Assembly: GCA_012295275.1 (NCBI GenBank)
Contig: CM022668.1
Location: 10,253,531 to 10,317,530, forward strand
Source: Chrysomallon squamiferum
Lineage: Eukaryota > Mollusca > Gastropoda > Neomphalida > Peltospiridae
Direction of reading: 5' to 3'
DNA: 64,000 bases
Shown: piece by piece, positions 21,506 through 35,918 of the stretch
How the letters are laid out: the number at the start of each line of letters is the position of its first letter
Numbering within the stretch: position 1 is the first letter of the stretch
Notes under the pieces: model-generated
What the model was told of the DNA's origin: nothing
The model's input: the letters and a program-made list of their open reading frames with translations, nothing else
Database searches by the model: none
Translations under genes and position numbers: made by a program

Positions 21506-24500
21506 CTGTACAGTCGATTCCCTCCACCCTTCCTGACACTGTCCACCACAAGAACCAGTCACGTGATCACAGCTAGACGTTTTGTTTCTGCAGTGTCGTT
21601 GTGAGCAATTAAATTTACAGTCAGCTCCATATGTATTATTATCACATTCTGAAAAATAGTTTAAGAGTGATTTCTTCTGTTCATAAACACCTGCAGACAT
21701 AATTACATTTCTAAGTATTTTACTGCCTATCCATCTATCATATTTTCAACCTCCTTAATTAGAAGCAAACATAATAAATACATTCATAGTTGCTACATAT
21801 AAACAAACGCAAAACTATTCATAAATAAAAACATACGTACGTAATTCCTATGTATGTACGTATTTATATATGTATGACTGATTGTACGACGTTACTTACT
21901 GATTGTATGACGAAAGTTACTGATTGTATGATGACAGTCACTGTATGATAAAACTTACTAATTGTATGATGACACTTACTAATTGTTTTATGATTTGTAC
22001 TGATTGTATTACGACACTTACTGACTGTACAGTCTGGTTGTTCCCAGCCTACAAGGCAGCCATCTTTACATGTTCCATTCTCTGTGTCACAGTCCTGTCT
22101 ACCTTTACAATGTCTGTCATCACAAGACACGTTACAGTTGTATCCGTACGTGCCATTACAACCTGACAGAAAAAAAAAAAAAAAAAAAGAGAATTGGAGA
22201 AATACAAATATTTGTTTAGTAAAATACACATTTTATTATGTAATATGTGTATATATATTAGGGCAGGCATAGGAGAGTGTGTTTGATATAGGAAAAGAAC
22301 ATCATTTACAATATAGAAAACATTGTCAAGAACTGTTTTCAAGATCTGATTGTTTAGAGAAACTACGTCATTCCTCAAATCCTAGGTAGAAACATCAATC
22401 AATAGCAGTGTCGCTATTTGAATCTCTGTGTGTGTAAACTTTGGAATGAAAAAAGTTCGTAAAGGAATATTTTAATAAATATAATCTTTTCTGAGCTTTT
22501 TCTTCTTTTCATATTTTCAGCCTTCAGTTCATATCTTTGGTAATTCCAATATTTTAGTGAGACCTCAAAAGGGACGAATAATTAACTATTAGTGCTGTAC
22601 TGATAACGAGTTGAACATGTTTGAAAAATAGACTTGACTAAAACGTGATTGCTCAAATTCGATGTACATTTTAACTCTGTATTTCTCAGTCACTACTCAA
22701 TACGTACTGGTTGTACAGTCTGTAGACTGGTATCCTCTTTCACAACCACCAACACAAGTTCCATTCACATGATCACAAGTTGAATTTCCAAAACATTTTC
22801 GATCTGCACAGAACTTTGAACAGTTTTGTCCGTATCGATCACGGGAACATTCTGAAAAACACACACATAATTTATAAAGAATGAAAGTAAATAATGACTA
22901 TCTTCTGAAACAGAATATATATATATATAATACGTCAGTAGACCTTACACTTAGTAACTGCTTAATTGTTAGGTGATTACAGTTATTGACTGAAGAAGAT
23001 AATATGAAACCATTACAGACTGTATAATGGCAATGATTGTTAAATGACACTAATAGATTGTATGATTACTCTGACTCTACGAAGGTACAATGACTGTATT
23101 GTGATAATTACTGATTGTATTATTACACTTACTGACTGCACAGTCCGACTGTTCCCAACCTGCAAGGCAGCCATCTTTACATGTTCCAGTCTCTGTGTCA
23201 CAGTCCTGTCTACCTTTACAATGTCTGTCATCACAAGATATGTTACAGTTGTATCCGTATCTGCTATGACAACCTTGACAGTGATAAGAACAAAAGTAAA
23301 TTCGAGAAAAACGACAACAACAAACAAACTGAGACCTCAAACACAGACGAATAATTAATCGTTAGTCCTGTACTTAATATGAATTGAACGTGTGAAAAAA
23401 AAAAGACAGATTTATTATCTTGATTTCTCTTGCTGCTAAACTAGGAGTTAAAGAACATAGACAGCTAATCTTTGTTGGCCTAAAAAGTCAACAAACAAAC
23501 AAACAAAAAACGAAATAAAATTAAACAAGCACAAGACAAGCACGAAATCAAAGAAAGAAAGGAAGAAAGAAAAGAAATAATGAGATATACAACAACAACA
23601 AAACAAGCTTTCTACAACAGGCTTTCTCCAGCAGTTTTTATATCTTGAATAAAATGGAATTTTTTCAGTTCGACGAACAATATAATTTCAGTGTAATTAA
23701 GATTAAAATTTCATCTCAAGTTATCATTAACTAGTAAACACGTACTGGTTGTACAGTCTGTAGACTCGTATCCTCTTTGACAACCATCAACACAAGTTCC
23801 ATCCACATGATCACAAGTTAAATCTCCAAAACATTTACGATCTTTACACAGTTTCAAACAGTTTTTTCCGTATTTCTCACTGGAACATTCTGAAATATAG
23901 AGACATGTACTAAACAGTATGAATGTAGCATAATGCTTTTTATTAAAATAAAAGTGATGAGATATAAAGCAATATGTAAAACATAAAAGTAAAATGAACA
24001 CTTATCAATCACTGGAACATTCTGAAATATCAGTAATGTACGTAGCTGCACAATTACGTTTTATAAAATATTGTCGACAACAAATAAAGAAATACATACA
24101 TGTAGCAAAAAAATCGTAATGCAATATTTTAATAAATGTTATGTCTTTTTTAGTATACACATTTTTTCTTTTGATATTTTTCAGCCTTGAGATCGTAACT
24201 TTGGAAATAAAAGTAATCCGAATATTTTACTGAGATTTCAAAGAGAGAAATAATGAATCGTCAGTTCTGTATATATTGCAAGTTGAATATGTTTGAAAAA
24301 TAGACAGACTTATGATCTTCGCTCAAATTAGATGAAGAAGGTATCCAAAGTGTAATTAAGTTTAACATTTTATCTCAGGTTTTTATTCACTAGTAAATAC
24401 GTACTGGTTGTACAGTCTGTAGACTCGTATCCTCTTTGACAGCCATAAACACAAGTTCCTTTCACATGATCACAAGTTGAATCTCCAAAACACTTACGTT

Positions 24501-24899
24501 CTTTACACAGTTTCAGACAGTTCTGTCCATATCTATCACTGGAACATTCTGAAATAGCAGTAATGTACATACGTGTACCTTAATGTAGCACAATTCTGTT
24601 TTATAAAACATTACTAGCAATAAATACAGAAATGCACACAGACACACACACACACTCATACTCACACACACACATATATAGAAAGAGATAGATAGACACA
24701 TAGATAGATATTCAGAGAGATAAACATAGCAAACATCGTACTTTGTGACGAATGTTACCTTGTTTGCAGTCTGTCGACACATAACCTGGTGTACACCCAT
24801 TGTCACACTTCCCTACACTGTTACATGTCGATTTTCCATTACAGTGTCTCTCTGAACAGTCTTGTGTACAAAGTGAACCGTAGAAATGAGAGTCACATG
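21506..24899 (-). CDS. Gene C EGF block, first seven exons after the lectin
   Basis: 24899-24759 (CDSHFYGSLC), 24548-24405 and 23889-23746 (both of the CSSxxYGxNC type), 23273-23133 (CHSRYGYNC), 22851-22708 ([10 protein letters not shown]), 22162-22022 (CNGTYGYNC) and 21648-21506 (CDNNTYGADC). The alternating CSxxxYG and CxxxYGYN types show local duplication of a two-exon unit. The last exon is 143 nt, one base short, so its final Cys is read out of frame. Confidence 0.75.
24001..24024 (-). pseudogene. Relic of an EGF exon start
   Basis: ATCACTGGAACATTCTGAAA repeats the first bases and acceptor of the EGF exon at 24548 and stops after about 20 bases. A leftover of an exon duplication. Confidence 0.45.
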
Positions 24900-25547
24900 C
24901 TGAAAACATCATCACAGAGAATAAATTGAATAATACTTGCCCAAGATAACACGTTAATATACACACAAAGATAATTGATAAATCCACAGACAGTAAATAA
25001 ATACACTCATTGATACAGGCACTCACTCTGACAAACATATATATAAATAAACAAACAAAATTACATACGTTTACTTAAAAGCAATGAAATATTTCAATCT
25101 TCTTTCATTTTTAGTCAAAGTGGTCACTTTTTACTTTTTAATATCAATATCGATATTGTCCCATCAAATAATATTCCGATAAAAACACTGTATATTCAAC
25201 AGGTAGTATACATACTGTTATTAATATTCAATTCGAGTGGTAAATCACAAAATCACACTGACAGAACTGTCTAAAACAGTAACGGTCATTTAAACAATTC
25301 TTTTTTATAAATGTATAAAATTTCAGTTATTAGCAGAGTATTCGAACCTGGTGATGATGATGACATTGCTAATTGTACCTTTGATGAATGCAGTTTATGA
25401 AAATCTTGATATTATATATATTAAATATGTGAAATATAAAACAGAAAAAAATTCACTTTGAATCTAATCTGTCTTTGCAATCATTGGATTTACATATTTG
25501 AACTAAAGACGAAGAAACACTGAATTATAGAAACAAATCTAATTTAC

Positions 25548-26939
25548 CAAACACTTGTACTTCACAGAAATCCATTGCTGTGTCACCTCTGTTATTTGTT
25601 GATTGGTAAAGTGTGACGTATCTCGCTGTTTTATCACATGTTATGTGTTTTACAATAGACGTATTAGACTTCACTGTATAACACAAACAAGCATCAGTCC
25701 AGTTTTCACTTTGACATGTGTAAATCTTCACACCGTTCATTCGAACTTCTGTAAAGTAATGAAGAATGAACAGTAAAGTTCAATAGATTATTTTAAACAG
25801 CAAAACCATTTTCCTAATATTTCACGGAAGTTCGACATATGAATGATATGTAACCTTTTATTATTTCTTTATCTCTTATTATCACTTTCATTGCTGTCTA
25901 TATATCTTTTTAATATTTGTAGAAAAATTAATCATTATTTATTACATTATACGAATATTTTCTTTTTTAATCAAAAATGTACGACCGAAGATGCTGACAT
26001 TACAAAACTTTATGACTTTTAAAAACACAGATTTTTTATTTAATTCCAACTATTTATTCTAAACCAATCAAATATGCATGAAGTTACAACCTTACAAATA
26101 TGTATGTGTGTTTATATATATCCAGATCGGATTAAGTGACCGAATATGATCTAAATTTCTACTTATTCTATCTAAACTTTTGAGTAGATTTGTATATGTG
26201 TATGAATACATTACTGTAATTTACAACTATGAGTTCCATAATGTTCAGGAAGTCCCTCTGTTTGTTTATAATGAATAATTAAAGACATCCCAGCACGAAA
26301 ATCATATCAATTATTGGGTGTCAGACAGAGTATGGTTTATTTACATCACTGTTTATTACTGTCAGGTTTTCTGGATGAATGCAAGAAGAATTAACAAAGA
26401 TTGTGCATTACAGTACACTTGTACGGTTGTTGCTTTTGTATTGTGTTTCTGAGTATAGGTGATATCTCAGTGTATACTTGTACGTGTGTAAGTAAACTTA
26501 CTATCATCACGAAAGTGAACAGTTATACTTTGTATGAAGTATTCTGTTCCAAGATCCACCTGCCACCAAGTGTAGGGTTGTCCAGTATTTGTAAGTATAC
26601 AGTTAGCAGCATAGTCCCCTTGTGTCAGATCACCATCTACAGCTAGAGAAGAGCTGTGATTTTCCTTATGATACGAACTCTGTTTTGTTGCTTTTTGAAG
26701 AGCAACATTTTCTGAAACATCAATTAAAATAAACAGTAAAATAGCAAAAAATAAAATAAAATAAATATACAAATATATGAGGATGATGATAATAATAATA
26801 ATAATAAGACAAAAAAAAAAAGAAAAAAAAGCAACAGCACAAGTAAGCGAAACTAATATTAAATAATTATACAAATGCTATTACAGCCCAGTTACTATAT
26901 AATTTACCATTTTATGAAAATTAGTTCTAAAATAAATAA

Positions 26940-26978
<39 letters not shown>

Positions 26979-27082
26979 TACAGACACAGAGACACGCACA
27001 CACATATACATGTATATAATCACACGTAAGAAAATAGATACATACATACATGCATAAATGCATACAGATTTCCACATACACG

Positions 27083-27146
<64 letters not shown>

Positions 27147-27368
27147 CATAGACAAATACTTGCATGCATTCGTACATACATACGTACATTCGTACACACA
27201 TATAAACTATGTTTTAAATAAATTTACCAATTGTGCATTTTGGACCTGACCATCCGGTTTTGCAAGAATTAGGGCCGCCATTACATCCTTTGACGTCATC
27301 ACAATTATTAATATCACAGTGACACGTGTAGTCACAGTTCAGTCCATAGGTTCCTGACATGCATTTAC
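25548..27368 (-). CDS. Gene C first EGF and F-type lectin domain
   Basis: EGF exon 27368-27228 (KCMSGTYGLNC, GWSGPKC). Lectin exons 26711-26502 (ENVALQKAT, SLAVDGDL, TWWQVDLG) and 25748-25548 ([19 protein letters not shown]). The NGVKIYTCQS segment is closer to classical F-lectins than the counterpart in A, D and E, and this copy has extra cysteines (ACLC). All three exons are open. Confidence 0.8.
26820..27225. repeat. (TA)n/(CA)n/(ATAC)n low-complexity stretch
   Basis: Simple sequence in the gene C intron between the first EGF and the lectin, including (TA)n at about 26944-26970 and (CA)n at about 27088-27116. Confidence 0.85.
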
Positions 27369-28340
27369 CTAGAAATAGAGTTCAGAAACAACTAAAGTTA
27401 ACAACAAGGACTATAAAACAACGACAAAAAGAAAGCAGCAACAACAGTAAAAAGGTTGCACTAGTGCTAAATGGAACGTGCACGTCCTTGCTACTACTGC
27501 AGTTTTTATCAAAATTACTGCTACTACTACTACTACTAATACAACTAATACTGATACTGGCACTATTATACTAGTACAACTAATGCTACTGCTACTTCTA
27601 CTACAGTTACAACTACGACTTATTACTTCTTCTATGTAATGACATTCTGTTTCAGCGTGTGTCACATTAATATGTACACCAATACTACTACTTCCACCAC
27701 CACTACTACTACTACTAGTATTACTGTTATTAATATAAATCTATTTCTACCTCTACTATGCTACCTGTACTATTAAAATCTATTTTTACCGCTTCTACTA
27801 ATATTAGTACTGCTATTATTATTACTATATCTACCACTGTTAAGAATAATGTTATTGTAACTACCGTCACCCGAAGACATTTTAACGAAACCTAATATAC
27901 CTGATATAAAAAAACTATTTGTACCCCTTTAAAATTGCTTTATCACTGTGCGGTCTTTACACACACTGACGAAATATAATAGAGTCGTACTTTGAGAAAC
28001 TAGTTCATATCTGATGTATATTTTACTCGTAAAGGAGTTCGAATTACAATACAATAACAGATAGTAGTTCACTTCGTATTTTTACTGTATTTATTTACTT
28101 CGTATATATTTGTCTGTCTCTATATACCTATCTATCAATCCACGTTTATATTTATCCCTATATGTATGTATGTATTTATCTTTGTATGTAAACAGTTTTA
28201 GTATGTGTGTATATGTAGAGAGATAGGTTATACGTATATACATAAATATATAGTTCTTAAAAATCTTGTTTTACCACGTTTTGAACGGTGCCTAGTTTTA
28301 TTTATTTCCTATCTCAGATTTCTCGACTAATGCTGTAAGA

Positions 28341-28719
<379 letters not shown>

Positions 28720-28972
28720 CATCACTCTCTCCCTCCATCTCCGTCTTTCTCTCCCTCCCTCTCCCTCCCTCTCCCTCTTTCTCTCTCTTTCTGTATATAT
28801 ATATATTCAATATCTACACATATAACCCACACACACACACTCATTCACAACTGAAGTTAGTCAAATTAAACTAAGTAAACGATCCCAAAAAGAAGAAATA
28901 AAACAACAGCAACAAACTCTTGATATAATTATTATTTTTAAAATAAATAAAAGCATAAAAAAAATAACTAAC

Positions 28973-29048
28973 CTTCGCCTGATACGTATTCAAACTTGAA
29001 ATAAACACACAACGCAGAAAGAAACAAGTAAATCCAACACTTCAACAT
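28973..29048 (-). CDS. Gene C signal-peptide exon
   Basis: ATG at 29048, 25 codons plus one base, ending SGEG across the junction with the EGF exon at 27368. Same length as the gene A exon, as expected from the shared 22-kb duplication. Confidence 0.75.
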
Positions 29049-29164
29049 GTTTTCTGTTCTGAAACAACAAAATCTGTTAACTTTTACAAAACACCTCCTT
29101 TCTTTGTCCGAGTAGTTATGTCAAGAAACAACACATCACAAAACACACATTGTTCAGCGGGTTG

Positions 29165-29174
29165 TTATAAATAC
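29165..29174 (-). promoter_or_regulatory. TATA-like element of gene C
   Basis: GTATTTATAA on the minus strand about 120 bases upstream of the ATG at 29048, as in genes A and E. Confidence 0.4.
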
Positions 29175-30642
29175 ACTTACTAGAAATGTGACCTGTAAAC
29201 GCATTCGACTGTTTCTTTTAAATGTGTCAAGCTGTAGTCATGTGTAAAACAATCTTGTCGAACAAGTTAACCAGGAAGATGTTTTTATTTTTATGCGGGA
29301 GCTTATCGGTGACATTCAGCTGGGTGTCAAATGTACCTGTGTGTTTCTCTATCAGTCTTTCTACCTCTCTTCCTTACTCTGTCTGTGTCTATAGCTTTCT
29401 AAATCAACACGACACACGCACGCCTATATCTGAGTCAAAGGAAAAACATACAAACAGATAAGCACACTTACACATGCATACAGATTTTGTTTTTCTACGT
29501 ATGTTTTCACTGTTATTGTTTTGTTGTTGTTGTTGCTGTTGTTTGTTTTGTTCGGGGAGGGGGGCTCATTTTTTTCCTGTACTTTGCGTTTGACTAAGAG
29601 TCTAATTTGTGCAGATAACATCTAAGCAAAACAGTTGCAAAACAGGAGATCGGGCTTCATAATTCTTTAGCTTATATAAACTAAGTATTGCCTATCGTTC
29701 TATTGTTTTATTGCTAAAAAACCCAGTAATGTTACATTATTATAGTGAAGTACAGCACTCAGAATATATTATTAGTGAATAGATATTTCTTGTGTGCATG
29801 AATTCTGTTACTACTTTATTATTCTTTTTTTTTGAAAGTTTGCGCGCCACTAATAATGTTGGGTGTGTGCGAACGGTCCCTTTGGCCCCACCCAAGCTAT
29901 TCCGTTGTTGTTATGATAATGATTGTGACGATAATAATAATAATTATAATAATAATCGTAATAATAATAAAATGAGTCATCGTATGCAAAATGGATATAT
30001 TTAAGCAAAATAATGTTAAATACAAATATTATTTTCATTTTGTTCTTTATTTTCGTTCTAACAAATAGTAATAAAATATAAATATGATAAAACAATCACT
30101 GACGTTAAAATAATAATAATAATAATAACAACAGCAGCAGTAGTAGTACTAGTAATAGTATTAGCAATAGTTAGAGTAGTAATAATAGTAATAGTAATAA
30201 TATAAATAGTATGGCGGTATGGGTAGTAGTACTACTAATAATAATAATGGTAGTAGTAGTAGTGATAGTAATAGTAGTAGTAGTCGCAGTAGTAGTAGTA
30301 GTAGTAGTAGTAATAGTAATAGTAGTAGTAGTAGTAGCAGCAGTAATATAGTATGAACTACAATGTAATTTGTCGAAACATATTATCTTTTGACTTTATC
30401 AAATTAACAAGATATATTTATACAGGTTTACAAACGACCATAATTATATAGATATGATGGCAGATATACAGACACATACACTCATGCACGCACGAATGAT
30501 ATATACATCGTTAATATGTATCCTATTAGTAATCTAATTAATCCAAATTAATGTGCTTAAGACAAATAAAACTGAATTTAAATCAGAAAAATAATTCTTA
30601 TGTCATTTGTAATCCGTATATATATATAGATACGTAGATAAT

Positions 30643-30682
<40 letters not shown>

Positions 30683-31614
30683 TACAATACACATACATAT
30701 AATGTTGTGTAGGTATATAGGTATGTAGGTATGTAGGTATGTCTATGTGCGTGTCTTTGTAATAACTTTGAAAGTGTATCTGTCTACATTTATCTATTTA
30801 TCTATCTATATATCTGTCTGTCTAGTTGTCTATCTATCTATCTGTCTGTCTGTCTATATAGTTATTTATTTTATACTGTTCATTCAGATAGACATTCATT
30901 ATATCAATTTGTACAGCTTTATCTTGAGATATACGAAATCAAAATGTCTTAAATTTAGCAGTCTCGGTTTAAATTGTTAAAGTTACAAACATTAAATATC
31001 CACTTTGATGTCTGGATGCTAAAGTTAAACAACAAGAGTCTCACAATTAAAGATAATACGCTCCGAATTGAAATCAGATTTCACAGTTTGAAAAGTGGAT
31101 GTCCCAAGTGTTTGTTAGTTTTGACAGTTATAAAACTGGTTGTTCCACCTCTTCTTTGGTGATTGAAATGTTTGCATATATTCCAGAGGATTCAGGGTGA
31201 GCGAAAGGAAGAGAACAGAAAAATATAAAGTCATCCTGGAAGAGAAAAGAAATAAAAAAGATTAGTAAAATCACAATGAAGGGGAAATCGCCAGTACCTG
31301 AAGAAAATAAGTCATCCTGGGAGATAAATGAAAATAGAAAAGAAAAACAAAAAGGTTAGTAAAATCATTATGAAGGGGAAATCATCAGTCACCGAAGAAA
31401 ATTAATAAAAAGATAAAAATTCATTCAATTTTGCTTATTGTTTAAACTGAGAAATTTTGCTTATTTTCTAAACTGAATGTTTAACTAATCTACATTTCTA
31501 CATACATGTGCATACACGCATATACACGTCTATTTATAGATACGTACTCACAAAGACACACACATCCATCCATCCAATCCATTCATCTAACCAGATATCT
31601 GTATAATGTAATTA
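29175..31614. other. Intergenic region between D and C
   Basis: Near-identical copy of 7181-9662, with the same (TAG/TAA)n block (about 30105-30353), (AC)n (about 30646-30679) and (TCTA)n tracts. No gene recognised. Confidence 0.7.
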
Positions 31615-34600
31615 TTACAGACAAACCTCAGATATGTGAATGTTAGGAAGAACAGTTTGTAGTCGTCTGACGTTGTTGAATATTTCAACTCGTTTATCAG
31701 TGAATACTGAACTCATGATGTTGTTGAGGATGCACAGTGAAACGCCTTGTTTCTTCTCTGATTCACTGTCAAAGAAAAATAAAATATCTGAAGTATAGTA
31801 TGTCTGTCTGTCTGTCTGTCTGAATCTCGCAATGTTTTAGCATGTGCATGAAAGAGATACCTAGAGATTAATACTTGCTGAAATTAAATAATATAATAGT
31901 AGTTATTGGTCTGGGTTTATGTTATTTAGTTATATATGCATTCATACATTTATACATAATGATGCATAATAAATAAATACACACTTACCTACCTACCTAC
32001 CTACCTATCTAAACACCCACACACACACACACTCACACACACACAAACACACATACACACATATATAGGCATGATTATAAAAACAAGATACTTCTGAAAT
32101 TGTTCTATAGATAAGATATATCATATGTACTTTCTTTGACGTTATGACTTACTCAAACACAACGGTGATAGGGTGAAATTTTAGTTTTGTCTGTCGGTCC
32201 ATCAGTTGTTCTGTCAGAGTTATTAAATATCTCATTGCAGCAGAAGTGTCCCTTGCACTGGTCCAAGACTGGACCCAGAAACTGACCACTTCCTTCTTGT
32301 TAGGACTTTCCTAAATAAATAAATTAAAATTAACCAACAAACGCACAAACTAACAAAGAAGTACACGAACTAACAAAGAAACAAATACGTTTAAAATAAA
32401 TTACTATTTTGAATGCTTTTCCTATTACTAACACTACTTCCACTACTTCTACTAGTATTACTACTTCTACACCTCGTCCTACTGCTACTTAGTTACAGTT
32501 ACTATTATTTTCACTGAATCTATTACTATTGCTACTTCATCAACTATTACGAATACAAAATATTGTACAACTACAGTAATAATAGTACTGTTAGATCTAC
32601 TAGTACATCTGTAGCTACTATTACAACATCTTACATCACCGGAGATGCATAGTACTACAATTACTATTATTATTATTATTATTAATATTATTATTACAAC
32701 AACAACTCACACTACCACTACAACAACTATCCCTCGTTCTAATACTACTACTAACATTACCACTGCTGCTACTGCAACTACTATTATGTTATTTCATATA
32801 CTGTTACTACCATATTACTATCATGCTACTGCTACTATTGCTACTGCTGTATTGTGTTTACTATACTAATGTAATGTCTGCAATGCTGCTACTATTAATA
32901 TTACTACTAGTACTTAGTACTTCTACTACTATCACTAACAGCACTGTTAATAATACTTGTATTTTACTACATTTTATTGAACCTCTATTTTGCTGTATGT
33001 TCTTACATATTTTAATTTATGCTCAGAGTATACACGTATTTTCTCTACTAACTAAAATATTAGTTTCTGAAATTAATCTTAGTCTGCAGATTTCAGACTG
33101 GCAAATCATAACAAAGTACTTAACTAGAACCAATATTTTAGATAAGAAACTAAACACGAGTATATGGGTAATCTATGTTTAAGTGGAACAGAGGACATGA
33201 TTTGCTCGAAATTGTACACGGATGAAAACAGACAAATAACGATTCTTGCTTTTTCCCAAGAATTTTTCCACTGTTTTGCCCGATTAACACTGTGCGGTTC
33301 TTCCCTAGCGTTTTTCAGTCTTACGATCACGAATCAAAGTCAAAACACCAAACAATTCATACAAATGACTTGTCAGTTTTTACCTTGCTTTCCACTTTCA
33401 GAGTACGCAGAGTTATCTCCTTGGTGATGTTGGTTTCATTAATGGTTGTTATGGTGATGTTGCCATAGGTACGAGACTGGCTCACTGGTGGAATGAAGCT
33501 GACATTGCTCTGCAAAGAAATCTGAATGATGATTTTCATAGTTTTATTTTATAAGACATTTACATAATTAAATAAACGATTTATTAAAACACACATCTAC
33601 ACATTCACACACACACATAAAAATATATTTAAAATAAAAACATATTTGTTATGAATAAGCGACATTTGATATACGATAAAAGTACGAGATGATATATTAA
33701 GTTAAAATAAAAATATATTGTTACACATGTGCTTTTGTCTCTACGTGTATGTATGTTTATGTGTGTTTGTGTATGTATTACAAAATTTATATTGCTAGAT
33801 GTTCTCAGATATTTTTGTGTACATGCCTTTAGGCAAATTCTTTTCATTAATTTCATTTAATTAGTAATGTGGCAATTAATAATTGTCACAAACTATAAAT
33901 ATTAATTACAATAATGCAATTAATAACTGTAATAATGTTGTAATAATTATAATAATGTATTCAAAACTTGTAACAGTGTAATTAATAATTACAGTAATGT
34001 AATTGATAAGAATAATAATGAAATTATAACTGCAATTATGTAATTTATGAGTGTAGTAATTTTATTATGGACTTGAATACTGTAATAATTATAACTAATA
34101 ATTAATAATTGCAGTAATGCAGTTAATATTGTACAAATGTGCTTAATATTCATAATTATGTAAGTAATGATTTTAAAAATGTAATTATGTAATTAATATT
34201 TATAATAATGTAATTAATAACTGTAATTAATTAATTAATAACATGAATAAAGGACTTAATATTCCAATAATGTAATTAATGATTGTAATAATGTAATTAA
34301 TTGACCTGGTGACCCAGTATTATCAGTGTCAGTGAATCGTTTTCTTTTATCAGCTTCCAAAGCAGATTCTCGGTTCTGTTTGGCGTGTAGACCAGCAAAT
34401 ATCCTGTCTTGAGCAGACTCGACTAGAAACAACATTTTATTTGTACAAGAAAACTACAAATAATGCTACGAACTCGTGTACATCCAAAAACGCAAACACC
34501 TTTTAATCGTAGCATACTTACAAACGTAAGTGTTAAGATGTGGATATACATTGATACACGTATATATATACATACATACATACACACATACATACATACA

Positions 34601-35566
34601 TATACACACACATGTACAGGTACCGGACCAATTATTCGGACTTCTTGGGGCTTGAGGTATTCTGGATTTCGGGATTTTAAGCTTTTCTTGTACCAAGGCA
34701 TCTAAATAAGTAAATAATTAGACATAAACATTTTAATATTACAAAAATACAGAAAATTGTCGATACTCCACTGTGGCGACTCGGCACATAAACAGTGCGG
34801 CGAGTGAATGAACGCCACGCGGCTTGAACGAGTAGTTCCGGGCTGGTGAGGACAACACCCGCGGGTTGCGAACTTCCGGTTTCTGTTCTTTCCGGATTTC
34901 AGGACGCTGGATAATTGATCCGGTACCTGTATGTGTGTGTGTGTGTATGTCTAAACGCACATAAATATACTTTATAATATATATTAATGCATACATAATA
35001 TACGTAAAATACCTTCAAAGATACTTACATGCACACATACATTAAAAGATATCTTGAGACATACTTACACAGACACGATCATACAGATATTCGCATACAT
35101 CCAAGTACATGTTTCACTGACTGTAAGTACTGTACATTGAATTTATTCCAGTACAATGTATAAATGTTACCAAATATCTCAGAAACTGTATACTTCTACG
35201 ATAAACAAACATTTTACTTACAGGAGCACCAACCACGAACAAATCCTCTCTCCCGTCCACCCACAGTCTGTTATGTAATAACTTTCCTGATATATAAAAT
35301 AAAATAATTATAAAACAGTTCATTATATCAGATATTACATTTCCTTAACTTTCAGAAACATCTATTTTATTTCATTATTTCTCAGACAGTCTATATCTTT
35401 CTCGTCTCTGATACATTAACCTCAAGTTTAAATTTATCTGTTTAAAACTTTATTTTTATTATTTTTATTATTAGTTGTTTTTTTATTATTATTATTATTA
35501 TTAATATGAAACTGTACATCTAAAAGAATTAGAAAAATTAAAAAATAAAAATCTTTGATTTGTTAA

Positions 35567-35606
<40 letters not shown>

Positions 35607-35867
35607 TACAACAAAAGAGTAAAAATCAAAAAAAAACATGTTAAAAATAAAAATAAAAAAAATAAACAAGAATCAAAAATAAAAAAAAACAAAATAGTTC
35701 GACAAAATGAAAAAAAATAAAAGAAAAAGAAAATATATAAAAAAAAGAGAAAATCGATGAAAAACAGACAACAAAAAATAATAGTTGCTATATTTACAAC
35801 TTCAAAAAATACAGAGATCAATACAAGTATAATTACCTGTACCAGGAGTGTTTGTAGTCGCAATTAT
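31615..35867 (-). CDS. Gene D degenerate second phosphatase domain D2
   Basis: Exons 35867-35837, 35286-35222, 34701-34624, 34422-34306, 33509-33384, 32310-32153 and 31765-31615. It contains [41 protein letters not shown] (WPD-loop position) and FDESEKKQG (P-loop position). The signature Cys and Arg and the WPD Asp are all gone, so it cannot be catalytic. The TAA at 31617-31615 follows ISEVCL, cutting the domain short. A scaffolding or regulatory role is possible by analogy with other receptor phosphatases. Confidence 0.7.
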
Positions 35868-35871
35868 CTAC

Positions 35872-35918
<47 letters not shown>

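Noticed and set aside
22049-22378. Plus-strand and alternate-frame ORFs over EGF exons (for example frames with [11 protein letters not shown])
   Set aside because: Antisense or out-of-frame shadows of the cysteine-rich EGF exons; they recur at each GTYGYNC exon because the exon sequence is repeated.
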